Shown here: positions 49,469 through 60,100 of the stretch, one piece after another
How the letters are laid out: each line of letters begins with the position of its first letter
Position numbering within the stretch: the first letter of the stretch is position 1
Source of the DNA: Inhella gelatinilytica
GTDB taxonomy: Bacteria; Pseudomonadota; Gammaproteobacteria; Burkholderiales; Burkholderiaceae_C
DNA length: 64,000 bases
NCBI RefSeq assembly: GCF_016093295.1
Contig: NZ_JAEDAL010000005.1
Span: 124,001-188,000 of the forward strand
Direction: 5' to 3'
Translations under genes and position numbers: made by a program
Notes under the pieces: generated by a model
Databases searched by the model: none
The model's input: the letters and a program-made list of their open reading frames with translations, nothing else
Told to the model about the DNA's origin: nothing

Positions 49469-50671
49469 TCAGGCCAAAGATGGGGGCGATGCAACTGGCA
49501 TCAAGAGCAAAGGGGCTGTTTCCACGGGCAAAGTCGCCAAGGGATCCTCTCCCCGAGCGACAGCTGCCACAGCATGGCGGAGCTCAGAGATCCCTTCGCC
49601 ACTGTAGGCGCTTACAAACACCCTTAGAACGCGGCGGCCATCGGGACGCTGCACAGCATCAACCATCGCACGTGGACGAGCCGCCGGTTCCAAACGATCG
49701 ATCTTGTTGAACACCACGATTTGCGGGGTATCCGCGCAGTCAATTTCCGACAGCACGGTCTCCACGTCCTCCCATTGCTCCAGCAGCACGGGCGACGCGC
49801 AATCCACCACATGCAGCAACAGGTTCGCATCCGCCGCCTCCTGCAGAGTCGCCTTAAAGGCTTCGACCAACTTGTGCGGCAGATCTCGAATGAACCCGAC
49901 GGTATCGGACAGGAGTGCTTGGGGGGTGTCGGATCCCAAATACAGCGTGCGTGTGGTGGTGTCCAGGGTCGCGAACAACTGATCGGCCGCGTAGCTCCCC
50001 GCCTTGGTCAGGGCATTAAACAGGGTCGATTTCCCGGCATTGGTATAGCCCACCAACGACACGCGCAATTGGCCTCCGCGGGCCCGCGCCTTGCGCTGGG
50101 TGTTGCGCTGCTTCTCGACCTTGGCCAATCGGGCTTTGAGTTGCTTGATGCGATCGTCAATCATTCGACGATCCAACTCCATCTGCCGCTCGCCCGGGCC
50201 GCCTCGTGTGCCAATCCCGCCGCGCTGCCGCTCCAAATGACTCCACCGACGCACCAACCGCGTCGCCAGGTACTGCAACTGCGCCAACTCGACCTGCAAT
50301 TTGCCCTCGTGGCTGCGAGCCCGCTGGGCAAAGATTTCCAAAATCAACGCGGTACGGTCCGCAACGGGTACACCCAGATGTGACTCCAGATTGCGCTGCT
50401 GAATGGGCGACAGGGCTTGATCGAAGAGCACCGCCTCCGCGCGCTCGCCGATCACCAGCGCTTTGATTTCGTCTGCTTTGCCGCTGCCCACAAAGAGCGC
50501 GGCATCAGGGGCCTTGCGCCGGGCAATAACTCGCGCCACCGCCACGTCACCGGCAGTGGAGGCGAGCAACGCCAACTCATCGAGGGTATCGTCAAAGTCG
50601 GGATCGCGACCCACATCGACCCCTACCAGCACCACGCGGGCAGGTTCGTTAGAGCTCATAGCGCCTGTCAA
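49469..50671 (-). CDS. hflX: Ribosome-associated GTPase HflX
   Basis: A 400-residue GTPase that rescues stalled 70S ribosomes after stress. The N-terminal HflX domain (ALLASTAGDVAVARVIARRKAPDAALFVGSGKADEIK) and the coiled linker with RGGIGTRGGPGERQMELDRR precede the G domain (GYTNAGKSTLFNAL, DTVGFIRDLPH, NKIDRLE). The C-terminus ends in a Pro/Leu-rich tail. A start at 50659 (MSSNEPAR) is possible. It follows hfq, the conserved hfq-hflX-hflK-hflC order. Confidence 0.96.
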   Translation of the reverse strand: MTGAMSSNEPARVVLVGVDVGRDPDFDDTLDELALLASTAGDVAVARVIARRKAPDAALFVGSGKADEIKALVIGERAEAVLFDQALSPIQQRNLESHLGVPVADRTALILEIFAQRARSHEGKLQVELAQLQYLATRLVRRWSHLERQRGGIGTRGGPGERQMELDRRMIDDRIKQLKARLAKVEKQRNTQRKARARGGQLRVSLVGYTNAGKSTLFNALTKAGSYAADQLFATLDTTTRTLYLGSDTPQALLSDTVGFIRDLPHKLVEAFKATLQEAADANLLLHVVDCASPVLLEQWEDVETVLSEIDCADTPQIVVFNKIDRLEPAARPRAMVDAVQRPDGRRVLRVFVSAYSGEGISELRHAVAAVARGEDPLATLPVETAPLLLMPVASPPSLA

Positions 50672-50713
50672 CCAGCTTCGCCCTCAGGCGCAGCTCCAAA
50701 CAGCAATCGACGA

Positions 50714-50950
50714 TCAATGGTCAGCGTCAGCGGCTTGAAAGCTCACAGCCCGCCCAGGCACCACGGTCGAAATGGCATGCTTGTAGACCATCTGTGTCAC
50801 GGTATTGCGCAGCAACACCACGTATTGGTCGAACGATTCAATTTGGCCCTGCAATTTGATGCCATTGACCAAATAAATGGACACCGGCACGTGCTCTTTG
50901 CGCAGCAGGTTCAAAAAGGGATCTTGCAGCAGTTGGCCTTTATTGCTCAC
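50714..50950 (-). CDS. hfq: RNA chaperone Hfq
   Basis: A 78-residue Sm-like protein that forms a hexamer and pairs small RNAs with mRNAs. The Sm1 motif ([40 protein letters not shown]) and Sm2 motif ([10 protein letters not shown]) are intact. The start is a GTG at 50950 with a GGAG element eight bases upstream. Longer readings begin outside the conserved family N-terminus SNKGQ. Short C-terminus, as usual in betaproteobacteria. It lies between der and hflX. Confidence 0.97.
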   Translation of the reverse strand: MSNKGQLLQDPFLNLLRKEHVPVSIYLVNGIKLQGQIESFDQYVVLLRNTVTQMVYKHAISTVVPGRAVSFQAADADH

Positions 50951-51018
50951 GATATGCTCCGTGTTGGTTGTGGTGGGCACTGGCGCGGACCTTATCACAG
51001 GCGCCCGACCGTGCCGAA

Positions 51019-51040
51019 GGTCAAGAAAGATTCCTTGACC
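51019..51040. repeat. Inverted repeat between der and hfq
   Basis: GGTCAAG (51019-51025) and CTTGACC (51034-51040) form a seven-base stem with an eight-base loop just after the der stop. On the minus strand no T-run follows. It may mark a 3' end, a processing site or part of the hfq promoter region, since TTGACC resembles a -35 element. Confidence 0.4.
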
Positions 51041-51048
51041 CGAAAGGG

Positions 51049-52380
51049 TTAATCGCGATCGAAGGGGTTGTCGCCGCTGCGCATTTCAATGCGCATCGGT
51101 GTGCCCACCAAGCCAAAGTGAGCCCGGATTCGCCCCTCCAGATAGCGCTTGTAGGACTCGCTCACATGCTCGAGGGAATTGCCGTGGACGACCACAATCG
51201 GCGGATTCATTCCGCCCTGGTGGGCATACCGCAGCTTGGGGCGGAACGCCCCAACGCGCTGGGGCTGTTGATGCTGCACGGCGTCTTGAACAAGGCGCGT
51301 TAGCACCGGCGTACTCATCTTCTTGAAGGCCGAGGCATGCGCCTCCCCCAACGCCTTCCAGAGCGGGCCCAAGCCTTGCCGTTTAAGCGCCGAGATGTTC
51401 ACCATGGGCGCAAACTTCAAAAACGACAGGCGGGCCTCGATGGAACGCTCCAGCATTTGTCGCTGGTAACTGTCAATCGCGTCCCACTTGTTGATGGCAA
51501 TCACCACGGCCCGCCCACTTTCCAGAACATAACCGGCAATGTGTGCGTCTTGGTCCGACACGCCCTGTGTGGCATCAATCAAGAGCAACACCACATGGGC
51601 ATCCGCGATGGCCTGCAGCGTCTTTACGACGGAAAATTTTTCAATAGCCTGAAAGACTTTGCCTTTGCGACGTAGGCCCGCGGTATCGATGAGCTCGAAC
51701 TTTCGTCCGTCGCGTTCAAAGGGCACGCTGATGGCGTCGCGGGTGGTGCCGGGCATGTCAAACGCAACCAAGCGCTCTTCGCCCAGCCACGCGTTGATGA
51801 GGGTACTCTTCCCAACGTTGGGGCGCCCAGCAACGGCCAACCGGATCGGGCGATCGGCTTCGGGGGTTTCGTCCTCGTCCTCAGCTTCTTCAAAACCCTC
51901 GAGCGCCAACTCGATGAGGCTTCGAATGCCCTGACCATGCGCTGCGGACACCGGGATGGGCTCACCCATGCCCAATTCGTAAAACTCTGCCAAGGCAGGC
52001 GCGTCGCGCATGCCTTCGGCTTTGTTAACCGCCAGCAGCACTTTCTTACCCGTGGTGCGTAGGTAGCTGGCAATGTCATGGTCCTGCGCAGATAGACCCG
52101 CTCGAACGTCCACAACAAAGATCACCGCATCCGCTTCAGCCACCGCTTGACGCGTCTGCTTGGCCATCTCTTTGATGATGCCGGTTTCCGCGGTGGGCTC
52201 AAAACCACCCGTGTCAATCACGATGTATTCGCGCTTGCCCATGCGGCCATCGCCGTAGTGGCGATCGCGCGTCAGACCAGCAAAGTCCGCCACGATGGCG
52301 TCTCGCGTCTTGGTGCAGCGGTTGAACAGCGTGGACTTGCCCACATTCGGGCGGCCCACGAGGGCAATAACGGGTTTCAT
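51049..52380 (-). CDS. der: Ribosome-assembly GTPase Der (EngA)
   Basis: A 443-residue protein with two G domains in tandem, needed for 50S subunit maturation. [12 protein letters not shown] is at residue 9 and [15 protein letters not shown] near 186. Each is followed by a DTGG/DTAG switch and an NK-type motif (NKAEG, NKWD). The C-terminal KH-like domain is present ([18 protein letters not shown]). The ATG at 52380 gives the standard [11 protein letters not shown]; the open frame upstream overlaps bamB's end. Confidence 0.97.
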   Translation of the reverse strand: MKPVIALVGRPNVGKSTLFNRCTKTRDAIVADFAGLTRDRHYGDGRMGKREYIVIDTGGFEPTAETGIIKEMAKQTRQAVAEADAVIFVVDVRAGLSAQDHDIASYLRTTGKKVLLAVNKAEGMRDAPALAEFYELGMGEPIPVSAAHGQGIRSLIELALEGFEEAEDEDETPEADRPIRLAVAGRPNVGKSTLINAWLGEERLVAFDMPGTTRDAISVPFERDGRKFELIDTAGLRRKGKVFQAIEKFSVVKTLQAIADAHVVLLLIDATQGVSDQDAHIAGYVLESGRAVVIAINKWDAIDSYQRQMLERSIEARLSFLKFAPMVNISALKRQGLGPLWKALGEAHASAFKKMSTPVLTRLVQDAVQHQQPQRVGAFRPKLRYAHQGGMNPPIVVVHGNSLEHVSESYKRYLEGRIRAHFGLVGTPMRIEMRSGDNPFDRD

Positions 52381-52390
52381 GCGGTCCCGA

Positions 52391-53521
52391 TCACTCCGGC
52401 CGGAGCGCGTACACGCCACCGTTTTTCGCCACCGCAAGCAGGGTCGTTCCCGACCGCACAATGGGGGTCACCAAGGGTCCACCGCCAGTGGCAACCCGCA
52501 GTTGCGCTTTGCCCGTGTCACGTGCCAGGAAGTGCACCTGCCCTTCGAAGTCGCCAAACACCACCACCGCACCAGCCAACACCGGAGCGGTCAAGCGTCG
52601 GAGCTGATAGTCCTCGCTGGTCCAGAGCGTTTCACCGTTTTCGGTGCGCCAGGCGGTCAGACGGTCGCTGGCATCAAACCCGATCACCGCACGGTCATCA
52701 GCGGTCACCCCCAAGTTACCAGCACTGGGACGGCTCCAAACCAAGCTGCCGCGCTGGGCATTGACACACCCCACCGCTGCCTGAAAGGCACGAGCGCACA
52801 GCACGTCCCCCTGACGCGCCACCGGCCCCACCAAATCAGCCAGTCGCTCGACTTCATTGGTTCCGCGAGGAGAGGCCACGTTCGCTTCCCAGCGCAAGGT
52901 CCCTCGAAGCGGGTCCACCCCCGCCATCCGGGCGCCTTGCCCCACGATCAGGGTGTCCTTGAACGCAGCCAAAACCCCAGGCTGTGCCAGCAGTAGCGCA
53001 TCGCCGGGACGCTTCAGTTCCCACAAGCGGCGGCCATCCAGCGCATCAAATCCATGCACGACACGATCCACCCCCTGGACAAACACCCGCTCGCCCGCCA
53101 CCAAGGGGGCTGTCGCAACGGCTGAGGTCAGGCGCTTACGCCAAAGCACACGGCCCGCGTCCATGACCACAAGATCCAAATCTCGGGTGACCACCGCCGC
53201 AAAACGACCATCGCTGCCAACGCCCGCGGCCACCTTGCCGCCGACATCGCCCTGCCACAGAACCGCCCCATCTTGCGAGCGGAACGCCCGCACCTGACCG
53301 CTGGCATCTGCCACCACAAACCGGTCCGTGGTTGCCGCCACACTCAAGGGGAAATCCACGTCCCCCACCTTGGCCGACCAAACCACCCGCCCCGCGATGG
53401 TGGGCGTCACTGCCTGCAAAGCAGCCGGTTTGGGCGCATCACTGCCGAACCATGAGCAACCTGCCAGCGCCGTCGTGACGATGGCTGCGGCGGCCAACCG
53501 CTGAGAAATCCTCGTCATCAA
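52391..53521 (-). CDS. bamB: Outer-membrane assembly lipoprotein BamB
   Basis: A 376-residue periplasmic lipoprotein of the BAM complex that inserts beta-barrel proteins in the outer membrane. The lipobox LAGC is at residues 19-22 after a short signal peptide. PQQ-type beta-propeller repeats follow ([58 protein letters not shown]). Its start overlaps the yfgM stop by four bases. It pairs functionally with bamD at the right edge. Confidence 0.94.
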   Translation of the reverse strand: MMTRISQRLAAAAIVTTALAGCSWFGSDAPKPAALQAVTPTIAGRVVWSAKVGDVDFPLSVAATTDRFVVADASGQVRAFRSQDGAVLWQGDVGGKVAAGVGSDGRFAAVVTRDLDLVVMDAGRVLWRKRLTSAVATAPLVAGERVFVQGVDRVVHGFDALDGRRLWELKRPGDALLLAQPGVLAAFKDTLIVGQGARMAGVDPLRGTLRWEANVASPRGTNEVERLADLVGPVARQGDVLCARAFQAAVGCVNAQRGSLVWSRPSAGNLGVTADDRAVIGFDASDRLTAWRTENGETLWTSEDYQLRRLTAPVLAGAVVVFGDFEGQVHFLARDTGKAQLRVATGGGPLVTPIVRSGTTLLAVAKNGGVYALRPE

Positions 53522-54183
53522 CGTTTCTCCGATTTCTGCAAGGTGCTGGGGTCCACAGCCAGCGCCATCAACTTGGCCTCCACCAATCGGCGATAGCCTT
53601 GATCTTCAGCCAACCCCTGGAAGGCTTTGGAATACTGGCTGCGGGCTTCGTCCAGCTTGCCTTGAAGCTGAGCCACGTCACCGCGCTTGTCCGCTGCCAG
53701 GGCCGCGAAGGCGTCTGACTTCACCTTGTCCAGGGCGGCCAGCGCCGGCTCAAAGCGCTTCGCTTCCAGATGCAACCCGGCCAATCGCAGGGCCGCCAAT
53801 TCACCCAACGCATCGGGTTGGGCTTTTTGAATCGCCCATTCCAGCACCGGGATCGCTGCGTCCGACTTCCCGGCCTCCTGCAATGATTGAGCGGTCAAGA
53901 GAGCACCGTGCCCGGCATAGGTCGTGCGCGGCAACTTGTCCTGCATTTGCTGCCACAAGCGCAAGGCCTTGTCAGCATCCTTGGCCTCATGGGCGCGCTC
54001 GATTTCGTCATAGAGCACGCTGCCTTTGAGGCCCTGTTCGCGCTGCCACCAATTCCATCCGTTGACACCCGCAAAGGCCAATAGGGCCAAAGTCACCAGG
54101 GTGGTGATCAGGTTGCCCCACTTGGCCCAAAAGGCTTTGAGATTGTCGAGTTGTTCTTGTTCTTCGAGATCGAAAGTCGCCAT
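53518..54183 (-). CDS. yfgM: YfgM family ancillary SecYEG translocon subunit
   Basis: A 221-residue inner-membrane protein. An acidic cytoplasmic start (MATFDLEEQEQLDNLKAFW) leads to one membrane helix at about residues 25-45 and a periplasmic TPR-like domain. In E. coli YfgM links the SecYEG-PpiD translocon to periplasmic chaperones. It sits between hisS and bamB, the conserved order, and overlaps bamB by four bases. Confidence 0.9.
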   Translation of the reverse strand: MATFDLEEQEQLDNLKAFWAKWGNLITTLVTLALLAFAGVNGWNWWQREQGLKGSVLYDEIERAHEAKDADKALRLWQQMQDKLPRTTYAGHGALLTAQSLQEAGKSDAAIPVLEWAIQKAQPDALGELAALRLAGLHLEAKRFEPALAALDKVKSDAFAALAADKRGDVAQLQGKLDEARSQYSKAFQGLAEDQGYRRLVEAKLMALAVDPSTLQKSEKR

Positions 54184-54213
54184 GGCATCAGCCTATGAAT
54201 AGAGCGGGCCGGA

Positions 54214-55512
54214 TTATGCGGTCCGTAACTGAAGCGCCCAGTGGGCCACTTCCGCTAAGGGGCGGCTGAATTGGGCGGCGCCGTCCTCGCGCAGGGGTTT
54301 GACTGTCACCTCGCCACGGCTCAGCTCATCGCCACCAAAGATCAGGGCGTACCGCGCGCCGCTGCTATTGGCCCGTTTGAACTGGGACTTCATGCTGCCA
54401 CCACCCGCATGCATTTGCACGCTCAAGCCTGCAGCGCGCAGGTTTTCCAACACGGGAAAAATTTGTGGCAGTTCAGCTACCTCGGGCACGACTGCATAGG
54501 CATCAGGGGCGTCCTCGCTGGGCACCAGGTTGAGGGCTTCGAGAAGCAAAAGCAGCCGTTCCATGCCCAGTCCGAAACCGACAGCGGGTGCTCCTTTGCC
54601 ACCCAACTGCGCAATCAGGCCGTCATAGCGCCCGCCGCCACAGACTGTCGCCTGACTGCCCAAGTGCGGTGTGACCCACTCAAACACGGTGCGGTTGTAG
54701 TAGTCGAGGCCCCGCACCAGACGGGGATTGATGGTGTAGGCCAAACCCGCCCCATCCAAAACCGCGCGCACCGACTGCAGATGGGCGAGAGACTCCTCGC
54801 CGAGGAAATCCAAGAGCTGGGGCGCCGCTTCCACCATTTCTTGAAGGGCGGGGTTCTTGGTGTCCAACACACGCAGCGGATTGGTGTGAAGCCGCCGGCG
54901 GGCATCCGCGTCCAATTGCTCCTGATGCTGCTCCAGATAGGCAACCAGCGCTGCACGGTGAGCGGCCCGCTCCGCGGGCTCACCAAGGCTGTTGAGCTCC
55001 AGGCGGATGTCGACCCCTTCTTTGAGCCCCAGTCGGCGCCACAGGGCCCGCGTCAGCAAAATCAATTCAGCATCGACATCTGGGCCGGCAAAGCCCATGG
55101 CCTCAACATCCAACTGGTAGAACTGGCGGTAGCGCCCTTTTTGGGGGCGTTCATGGCGAAAAACTGGCCCAATGGACCACAGCCGCAGCGGGCCGTCATA
55201 AAGGGCGTTGTGTTCGATGACGGCCCGCACCAAGCCCGCGGTGATTTCGGGCCGCAAGGCCAACTCATCGCCATTGAGCTTGTCGGTGAAGGTGTACATC
55301 TCCTTCTCAACGATGTCCGTGACCTCTCCAATGCCCCGAACAAAGAGGGCCGTGGGTTCGACCATGGGCGTCCGCACATTGCGATAGCCATACAGGCGCA
55401 GCAAGTCGCGCATGTGCGCTTCCAGCCACTCCCAGCGGGCAGATTCGGGCGAAAACGTGTCATTCATGCCCTTCACACCCTTGAGGGGTTCGGGCTTTTT
55501 CAGCTCAGTCAT
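54214..55512 (-). CDS. hisS: Histidyl-tRNA synthetase
   Basis: A 432-residue class II enzyme charging tRNA-His. Motif 1 region [21 protein letters not shown], motif 2 ([24 protein letters not shown]) and motif 3 ([15 protein letters not shown]) are present. So is the histidine-A loop [15 protein letters not shown]. The C-terminal anticodon-binding domain is complete. The start overlaps the ispG stop by four bases. Confidence 0.97.
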   Translation of the reverse strand: MTELKKPEPLKGVKGMNDTFSPESARWEWLEAHMRDLLRLYGYRNVRTPMVEPTALFVRGIGEVTDIVEKEMYTFTDKLNGDELALRPEITAGLVRAVIEHNALYDGPLRLWSIGPVFRHERPQKGRYRQFYQLDVEAMGFAGPDVDAELILLTRALWRRLGLKEGVDIRLELNSLGEPAERAAHRAALVAYLEQHQEQLDADARRRLHTNPLRVLDTKNPALQEMVEAAPQLLDFLGEESLAHLQSVRAVLDGAGLAYTINPRLVRGLDYYNRTVFEWVTPHLGSQATVCGGGRYDGLIAQLGGKGAPAVGFGLGMERLLLLLEALNLVPSEDAPDAYAVVPEVAELPQIFPVLENLRAAGLSVQMHAGGGSMKSQFKRANSSGARYALIFGGDELSRGEVTVKPLREDGAAQFSRPLAEVAHWALQLRTA

Positions 55513-56777
55513 GCGGATGGAGTCGCGCCATAGCGGCGCTCAATGTAGTTCTCTACCAAGAGTTGGAATTCACGGGCGATCCCGTCGCCACGCAGGGTCA
55601 AAGCCTTTTCACCATCAACGAACACCGGGGCCGCTGGCGCTTCTCCGGTCCCCGGCAAGCTGATGCCAATGTCGGCATGCTTGCTCTCCCCGGGGCCATT
55701 GACGATGCATCCCATTACGGCCACCTTCAGCTTTTCCACGCCCGGATAGCGAGCCCGCCAGACCGGCATCTGTTCACGCAAGAAGTCGTCAATCTGTTTG
55801 GCCAACTCTTGAAACGTTGTGCTGGTCGTCCGGCCACACCCCGGACAAGCCGTCACGCTGGGATTGAAGGTTCGCAACCCCAAAGCTTGCAGAATTTCAG
55901 ACGCAACCACGACCTCCTGCGTGCGCGCCTCGCCCGGCTGTGGTGTCAGGCTCACCCGAATGGTGTCGCCGATGCCTTCCTGCAGCAGCACCGACAGCGC
56001 AGCGCTTGATGCCACGGTGCCCTTGGTGGCCATACCTGCCTCGGTCAGCCCCAGATGCAGCGGATGGCGCGTGACACGGTTGAGCTCCCGGTACACCGTG
56101 ATCAGGTCCTGCACCCCGCTGACCTTGCAACTGATGATGACTTGGGCTGGGTCCATGCCCAGTTCAACGGCATAGGCGGCCGATTGCAACGCGGAGTCGA
56201 TTAAGGCCCGATACATCACCGAGCTCGCATCCCAAGGCCGAGCGCGTCGGGCGTTCTCGTCCATCAAGCCGGCCAACAGCTCCTGATCCAGGCTCCCCCA
56301 ATTCACCCCGATTCGCACCACCTTGTCGTGGCGCAGTGCCGCCTCAATCATCTGGGCAAACTGGCGGTCCTTCTTGTCGCCTTTGCCGACGTTGCCCGGG
56401 TTGATGCGGTACTTGCTCAAGCAGCGGGCCATCGCGGGGTGGTCCGTCAGCAAGCGATGCCCGTTGTAGTGGAAATCACCCACCAAGGGGACATCAATCC
56501 CCATGCGGTCCAATTGCTCCCGAATGAAAGGTACAGCCTCCGCGGCTTCCGGCGTATTCACCGTAATACGCACCAGCTCAGATCCGGCAAGCGCCAACTC
56601 TTTGACTTGAATCGCCGTCGCAATTGCATCCACGGTGTCGGTATTGGTCATCGACTGAATACGCACCGGTGCATCGCCCCCGATCGTGACGCATCGAGCC
56701 CCCCAAACGACCCGCGCCTGGAGGCTGCGACGTGCAGGGATGGGCTGGGCCACGACGGGCATTTCATGATTGGTCAC
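55509..56777 (-). CDS. ispG: 4-hydroxy-3-methylbut-2-en-1-yl diphosphate synthase
   Basis: A 422-residue iron-sulfur enzyme of the MEP isoprenoid pathway. The TIM-barrel start ([21 protein letters not shown]) and the cluster cysteines in [14 protein letters not shown] and [16 protein letters not shown] are visible. The central insertion typical of plants is absent. Start [12 protein letters not shown]. It lies between rodZ (seven bases) and hisS (overlap). Confidence 0.96.
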   Translation of the reverse strand: MTNHEMPVVAQPIPARRSLQARVVWGARCVTIGGDAPVRIQSMTNTDTVDAIATAIQVKELALAGSELVRITVNTPEAAEAVPFIREQLDRMGIDVPLVGDFHYNGHRLLTDHPAMARCLSKYRINPGNVGKGDKKDRQFAQMIEAALRHDKVVRIGVNWGSLDQELLAGLMDENARRARPWDASSVMYRALIDSALQSAAYAVELGMDPAQVIISCKVSGVQDLITVYRELNRVTRHPLHLGLTEAGMATKGTVASSAALSVLLQEGIGDTIRVSLTPQPGEARTQEVVVASEILQALGLRTFNPSVTACPGCGRTTSTTFQELAKQIDDFLREQMPVWRARYPGVEKLKVAVMGCIVNGPGESKHADIGISLPGTGEAPAAPVFVDGEKALTLRGDGIAREFQLLVENYIERRYGATPSA

Positions 56778-56784
56778 GGCCGAC

Positions 56785-57684
56785 TCAATTCAGGGTCAAA
56801 CGGGCCACTCGGACACCGTAAAAAGCAGAAAGGTCTTGGATCTGACCGCGCCACTGAACCTCCGCCCCGGCGGCGTTCCCCAGCACCACACGCAGCGGTC
56901 CTGCCGGTAAATCCAATTGCAGGCGCTCGCCACGGGTCATCATCTTGGAAATCAACGAAGTCCCCGTCCCGTCCGACACCGATACCCAGGTCGTGTCGCG
57001 CGCCACGATATCGAGACTGGCCTTCGGGGTCAGACTGGGTCCGGTGGACGCGGAATCTGACGCCCTGGTCGCGACCTGCAGCGGCTCGGACGCACTGGCG
57101 GCCGGCTGGATCGGTGCCGATGCAGCCGTGGACGTGGCGGACAACGGCACAACCGAAGCCGGCGCACGGGCCACAGAGGGCGGCGTGTCAGGCGGAACCA
57201 GCGGCGCTTCGACATGCCGCACTTCCTCGGCCGCCGCGACGGCCTCCTGCGGGGAGTTCGCCGGAGACGGCCCCAACGATTCCAACCAGCCTCGCTGCCA
57301 GCTCCAAATACCCAGCGCGACGCTCAGCATCAGCAGCGCCGCCCCTGCCAGAGGGCGACTGCCGCCCTGCAGCCCCGTGGGACGCTCCTGGAAGGGGCGG
57401 TTCAAGCCTTCATGCACGCGCTCCAGCGCCACCGGTGCGGCACCGGGCATCAGCATCAAGACCGCAGCGGCTTCCACGTTCAATGCGCGACACACTGCGG
57501 TCGCCAATCCCCGGGCATAGGGCCCGCCAGGCAAGTCAGACCAGCGCTCGGCTTCCAGGGCTGCCAAGCGCCCCTCCGGCACTTTGAGCTGCAAGGCCAA
57601 CTGGGCCAAGCTCAGTTGCCGCTGCAGGCGGGCGGCCTTCAGTTTCGCGCCCGCTCCCATCACTGCGTCAGCCCCAGCGCTCAT
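56785..57684 (-). CDS. rodZ: Cell-shape protein RodZ
   Basis: A 299-residue membrane protein that links MreB to the cell envelope. Residues about 12-80 form a helix-turn-helix domain ([33 protein letters not shown]). One membrane helix follows near 113-132 ([19 protein letters not shown]). A Ser/Pro/Ala-rich linker and a periplasmic DUF4115-type domain complete it ([20 protein letters not shown]). The start overlaps the pilW stop by four bases. Confidence 0.92.
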   Translation of the reverse strand: MSAGADAVMGAGAKLKAARLQRQLSLAQLALQLKVPEGRLAALEAERWSDLPGGPYARGLATAVCRALNVEAAAVLMLMPGAAPVALERVHEGLNRPFQERPTGLQGGSRPLAGAALLMLSVALGIWSWQRGWLESLGPSPANSPQEAVAAAEEVRHVEAPLVPPDTPPSVARAPASVVPLSATSTAASAPIQPAASASEPLQVATRASDSASTGPSLTPKASLDIVARDTTWVSVSDGTGTSLISKMMTRGERLQLDLPAGPLRVVLGNAAGAEVQWRGQIQDLSAFYGVRVARLTLN

Positions 57685-58454
57685 TCAAACCGCCCCTCAC
57701 GGAACGCATCGGCCTCAGAGGACTGGGGGAATTCACGCAGCAGGCGCTGCCCCCATTCCGTCACGCCAGGTCGATTGCCCAGGCGGTGTTCAATTTTCGC
57801 CGCCAGCCACAAACTGCTCGCCGTCGCGGCTTGCCCATTGACGCGCGCAGTCTGGAATCGGGCTCGTTCCCACTGCTGCGTACGGAAAAACACGTCGGCC
57901 AGACTGAAACTCACCGTGGGATTGCTGGGGTCGAGCTCAAAAGCCCGCATCAGGCTGGCCTCGGCCGCTTTCACATGATCGGCCCTCGCTTCGCATACCC
58001 CCTTGGCCAACCAAGTCCGCGCGGGAGCGCGGTAGGTGGACTGACGCAAGGCCTCATCAAATTTTTCGGTGGCGCGGCTCCACAGCTTCTGCTGGCACGC
58101 CACCCATCCCATGTTGTGTAGGGTGTCCGGATCCTGCGGATACAACGTTAAGGTGCGCCGAAACGTTTCGTCGGCAGCCGCGAGCTCACCCATGGCAGCC
58201 AAGATGAGCGCCCGAAGGTTCAATCCCTCCCGCGTATCCGGCTTCAGGGCCAGCGCCTGTTTGACTTCATCCAAGGCCACGTTGAACTGCCCGCGCTGCA
58301 GGTAGCCCCCGGCCAACTCGATGCGCATGGCGGCTCGGCGCTCCACCTCGCTCGCGTCCACGGGCGTCCGCGGCTCTTGGACTGACGCCGAGGGCTGTTG
58401 AGCACAAGCACTCAGCCCCAACAAAACACTCAAGACCCAACTGACACGGAGCAT
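57681..58454 (-). CDS. pilW: Type IV pilus assembly lipoprotein PilW (PilF-like)
   Basis: A 257-residue outer-membrane lipoprotein whose TPR repeats help pilotin-type assembly of the PilQ secretin. The lipobox LSAC follows a short signal peptide in MLRVSWVLSVLLGLSAC, which fixes the ATG at 58454. TPR units are visible (RGQFNVALDEVKQALALKP, GELAAADETFRRTLTLYPQ). It is between rlmN and rodZ, the conserved order. No other pilus genes are in the window. Confidence 0.88.
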   Translation of the reverse strand: MLRVSWVLSVLLGLSACAQQPSASVQEPRTPVDASEVERRAAMRIELAGGYLQRGQFNVALDEVKQALALKPDTREGLNLRALILAAMGELAAADETFRRTLTLYPQDPDTLHNMGWVACQQKLWSRATEKFDEALRQSTYRAPARTWLAKGVCEARADHVKAAEASLMRAFELDPSNPTVSFSLADVFFRTQQWERARFQTARVNGQAATASSLWLAAKIEHRLGNRPGVTEWGQRLLREFPQSSEADAFREGRFE

Positions 58455-58488
58455 CGCGCGCCTCTTGATTGGCAAAGAACCGGATTCT

Positions 58489-59619
58489 TCACGAAATCCG
58501 TCGTGTGGGCCGGTGCACCACCACGGGCGCACGCGTCATGCGCTCTTGGGCACGGGTGCGGTCCTTCACCTCCCCCGCCAGTTGACCACACGCCGCATCG
58601 ATGTCATCGCCCCGCGTCTTGCGCACCGTCGTCACGATGCCCGCTTGAATCAGCACGTCCGCAAACGCTTGAACCCGCTCACGCGGGCTCCTTTTCAACC
58701 CGCTTTCAGGGAAAGGATTGAAGGGAATGAGGTTGAGTTTGCAAGGCACTTTGCCCCGAAGCAAGTCCACCAATGCGCGGGCTTGGTCAACACTGTCGTT
58801 GACCCCATCGAGCATGCAGTATTCAAAGGTGATGAAGTCACGTGGCGCGGCGCTCAGGTACTGCTTGCAAGACTGCAGCAAGTCGGCAATCGGGTACTTG
58901 CGATTGATGGGCACCAACTGGTCGCGCAACGCGTCGTCCGGTGCATGCAAGGACACCGCCAGAGCCACAGGGCAATCCTCACGCAGGCGGTCGATCATGG
59001 GCACCACGCCCGAGGTCGAAACCGTAACGCGTCGACGCGACAACCCGTAGCCATGGTCGTCCAAAAAGGTTTTCAGTGCCGGCACCACGGCGCTGTAGTT
59101 CTGCAGCGGCTCGCCCATGCCCATCATGACGACGTTGCTGATGACCCGGCCACTCTGATCACGGACATGGCCTTCACGGCGCAACAGGTGCTCAGCAAAC
59201 CACAGTTGGGCGACGATCTCTGCCGTACTCAGGTTGCGGCTGAAGCCCTGATGCCCCGTGGAGCAAAACCGGCAACCCACCGCGCAACCGGCCTGAGACG
59301 AAATGCAAAGCGTCGCCCGATCGTCTTCAGGGATGTAAACCGACTCGACGGCATTGCCACCGCCAACATCGAAGAGCCACTTGATCGTGCCATCTGACGA
59401 GCGCTGCTCGGACAACACGGACAGGGCTTGAACCTCGGCCACGCCCGCGAGCTTTTCGCGCAAGGACTTGGCCAGGTCGCTCATCTGCGCGAAGTCGGCG
59501 ATTCCGCGCTGATGAATCCAGCGAAAGAGTTGAACAGCGCGGAAGCGCTTCTCGCCCAACCCTTCACAAAAGGCAACCAAGCCCTCCAGGTCAAACCCGA
59601 GCAGATTGATTGCCGTCAT
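58489..59619 (-). CDS. rlmN: 23S rRNA/tRNA (adenine C2)-methyltransferase RlmN
   Basis: A 376-residue radical SAM methyltransferase that makes 2-methyladenosine at 23S A2503 and tRNA A37. The cluster cysteines are C112, C116 and C119 in GCAVGCRFC. The catalytic C-terminal Cys lies in [16 protein letters not shown]. The methyl-carrying Cys region is present as well ([14 protein letters not shown]). It lies 13 bases after ndk and 34 before pilW. Confidence 0.97.
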   Translation of the reverse strand: MTAINLLGFDLEGLVAFCEGLGEKRFRAVQLFRWIHQRGIADFAQMSDLAKSLREKLAGVAEVQALSVLSEQRSSDGTIKWLFDVGGGNAVESVYIPEDDRATLCISSQAGCAVGCRFCSTGHQGFSRNLSTAEIVAQLWFAEHLLRREGHVRDQSGRVISNVVMMGMGEPLQNYSAVVPALKTFLDDHGYGLSRRRVTVSTSGVVPMIDRLREDCPVALAVSLHAPDDALRDQLVPINRKYPIADLLQSCKQYLSAAPRDFITFEYCMLDGVNDSVDQARALVDLLRGKVPCKLNLIPFNPFPESGLKRSPRERVQAFADVLIQAGIVTTVRKTRGDDIDAACGQLAGEVKDRTRAQERMTRAPVVVHRPTRRIS

Positions 59620-59632
59620 CTCAGCCTGCCGA

Positions 59633-60058
59633 TCAGCGGCTGTAAACGTTCATGCCGGGGAAGAAGAACGCCACTTCCACAGCGGCGGTCTCGGCAGCGT
59701 CCGAACCGTGCACAGCATTGGCGTCGATGCTGTCAGCAAAGTCCGCACGAATGGTGCCCTTCTCCGCCTTCTTGGGGTCCGTGGCGCCCATCAGCTCCCG
59801 GTTCTTCAGGATGGCGTTTTCACCTTCCAGCACCTGAATCATCACAGGGCCCGAGATCATGAAGTTCACCAGGTCGTTGAAGAAGGGGCGAGCCTTGTGG
59901 ACAGCGTAAAACGCCTCGGCTTCGGCACGCGACAGGTGCGTCAGCTTGGCCGCAGCGATCTTCAGGCCAGCGCCTTCAAAGCGAGCGTAAATTTGACCGA
60001 TGACGTTCTTGGCAACGGCGTCGGGCTTGATGATGGACAGGGTGCGTTCGAGAGCCAT
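59633..60058 (-). CDS. ndk: Nucleoside diphosphate kinase
   Basis: A 141-residue enzyme that transfers phosphate between nucleoside tri- and diphosphates. The phospho-histidine H117 is in NAVHGSD, and the N-terminus [18 protein letters not shown] is typical. The length matches bacterial Ndk. It is preceded by rluB (42 bases) and followed by rlmN. Confidence 0.98.
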   Translation of the reverse strand: MALERTLSIIKPDAVAKNVIGQIYARFEGAGLKIAAAKLTHLSRAEAEAFYAVHKARPFFNDLVNFMISGPVMIQVLEGENAILKNRELMGATDPKKAEKGTIRADFADSIDANAVHGSDAAETAAVEVAFFFPGMNVYSR

Positions 60059-60100
60059 GGGGTTTCTCCTAGTTGAGCCAATTGGGCAAAGCTTGCGATT

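Noticed and set aside
47006-49627. An 873-codon plus-strand frame opposite hflC and hflK
   Set aside because: Composition is His/Arg/Gln-rich without motifs, and it is fully explained by the hflK/hflC coding strand.
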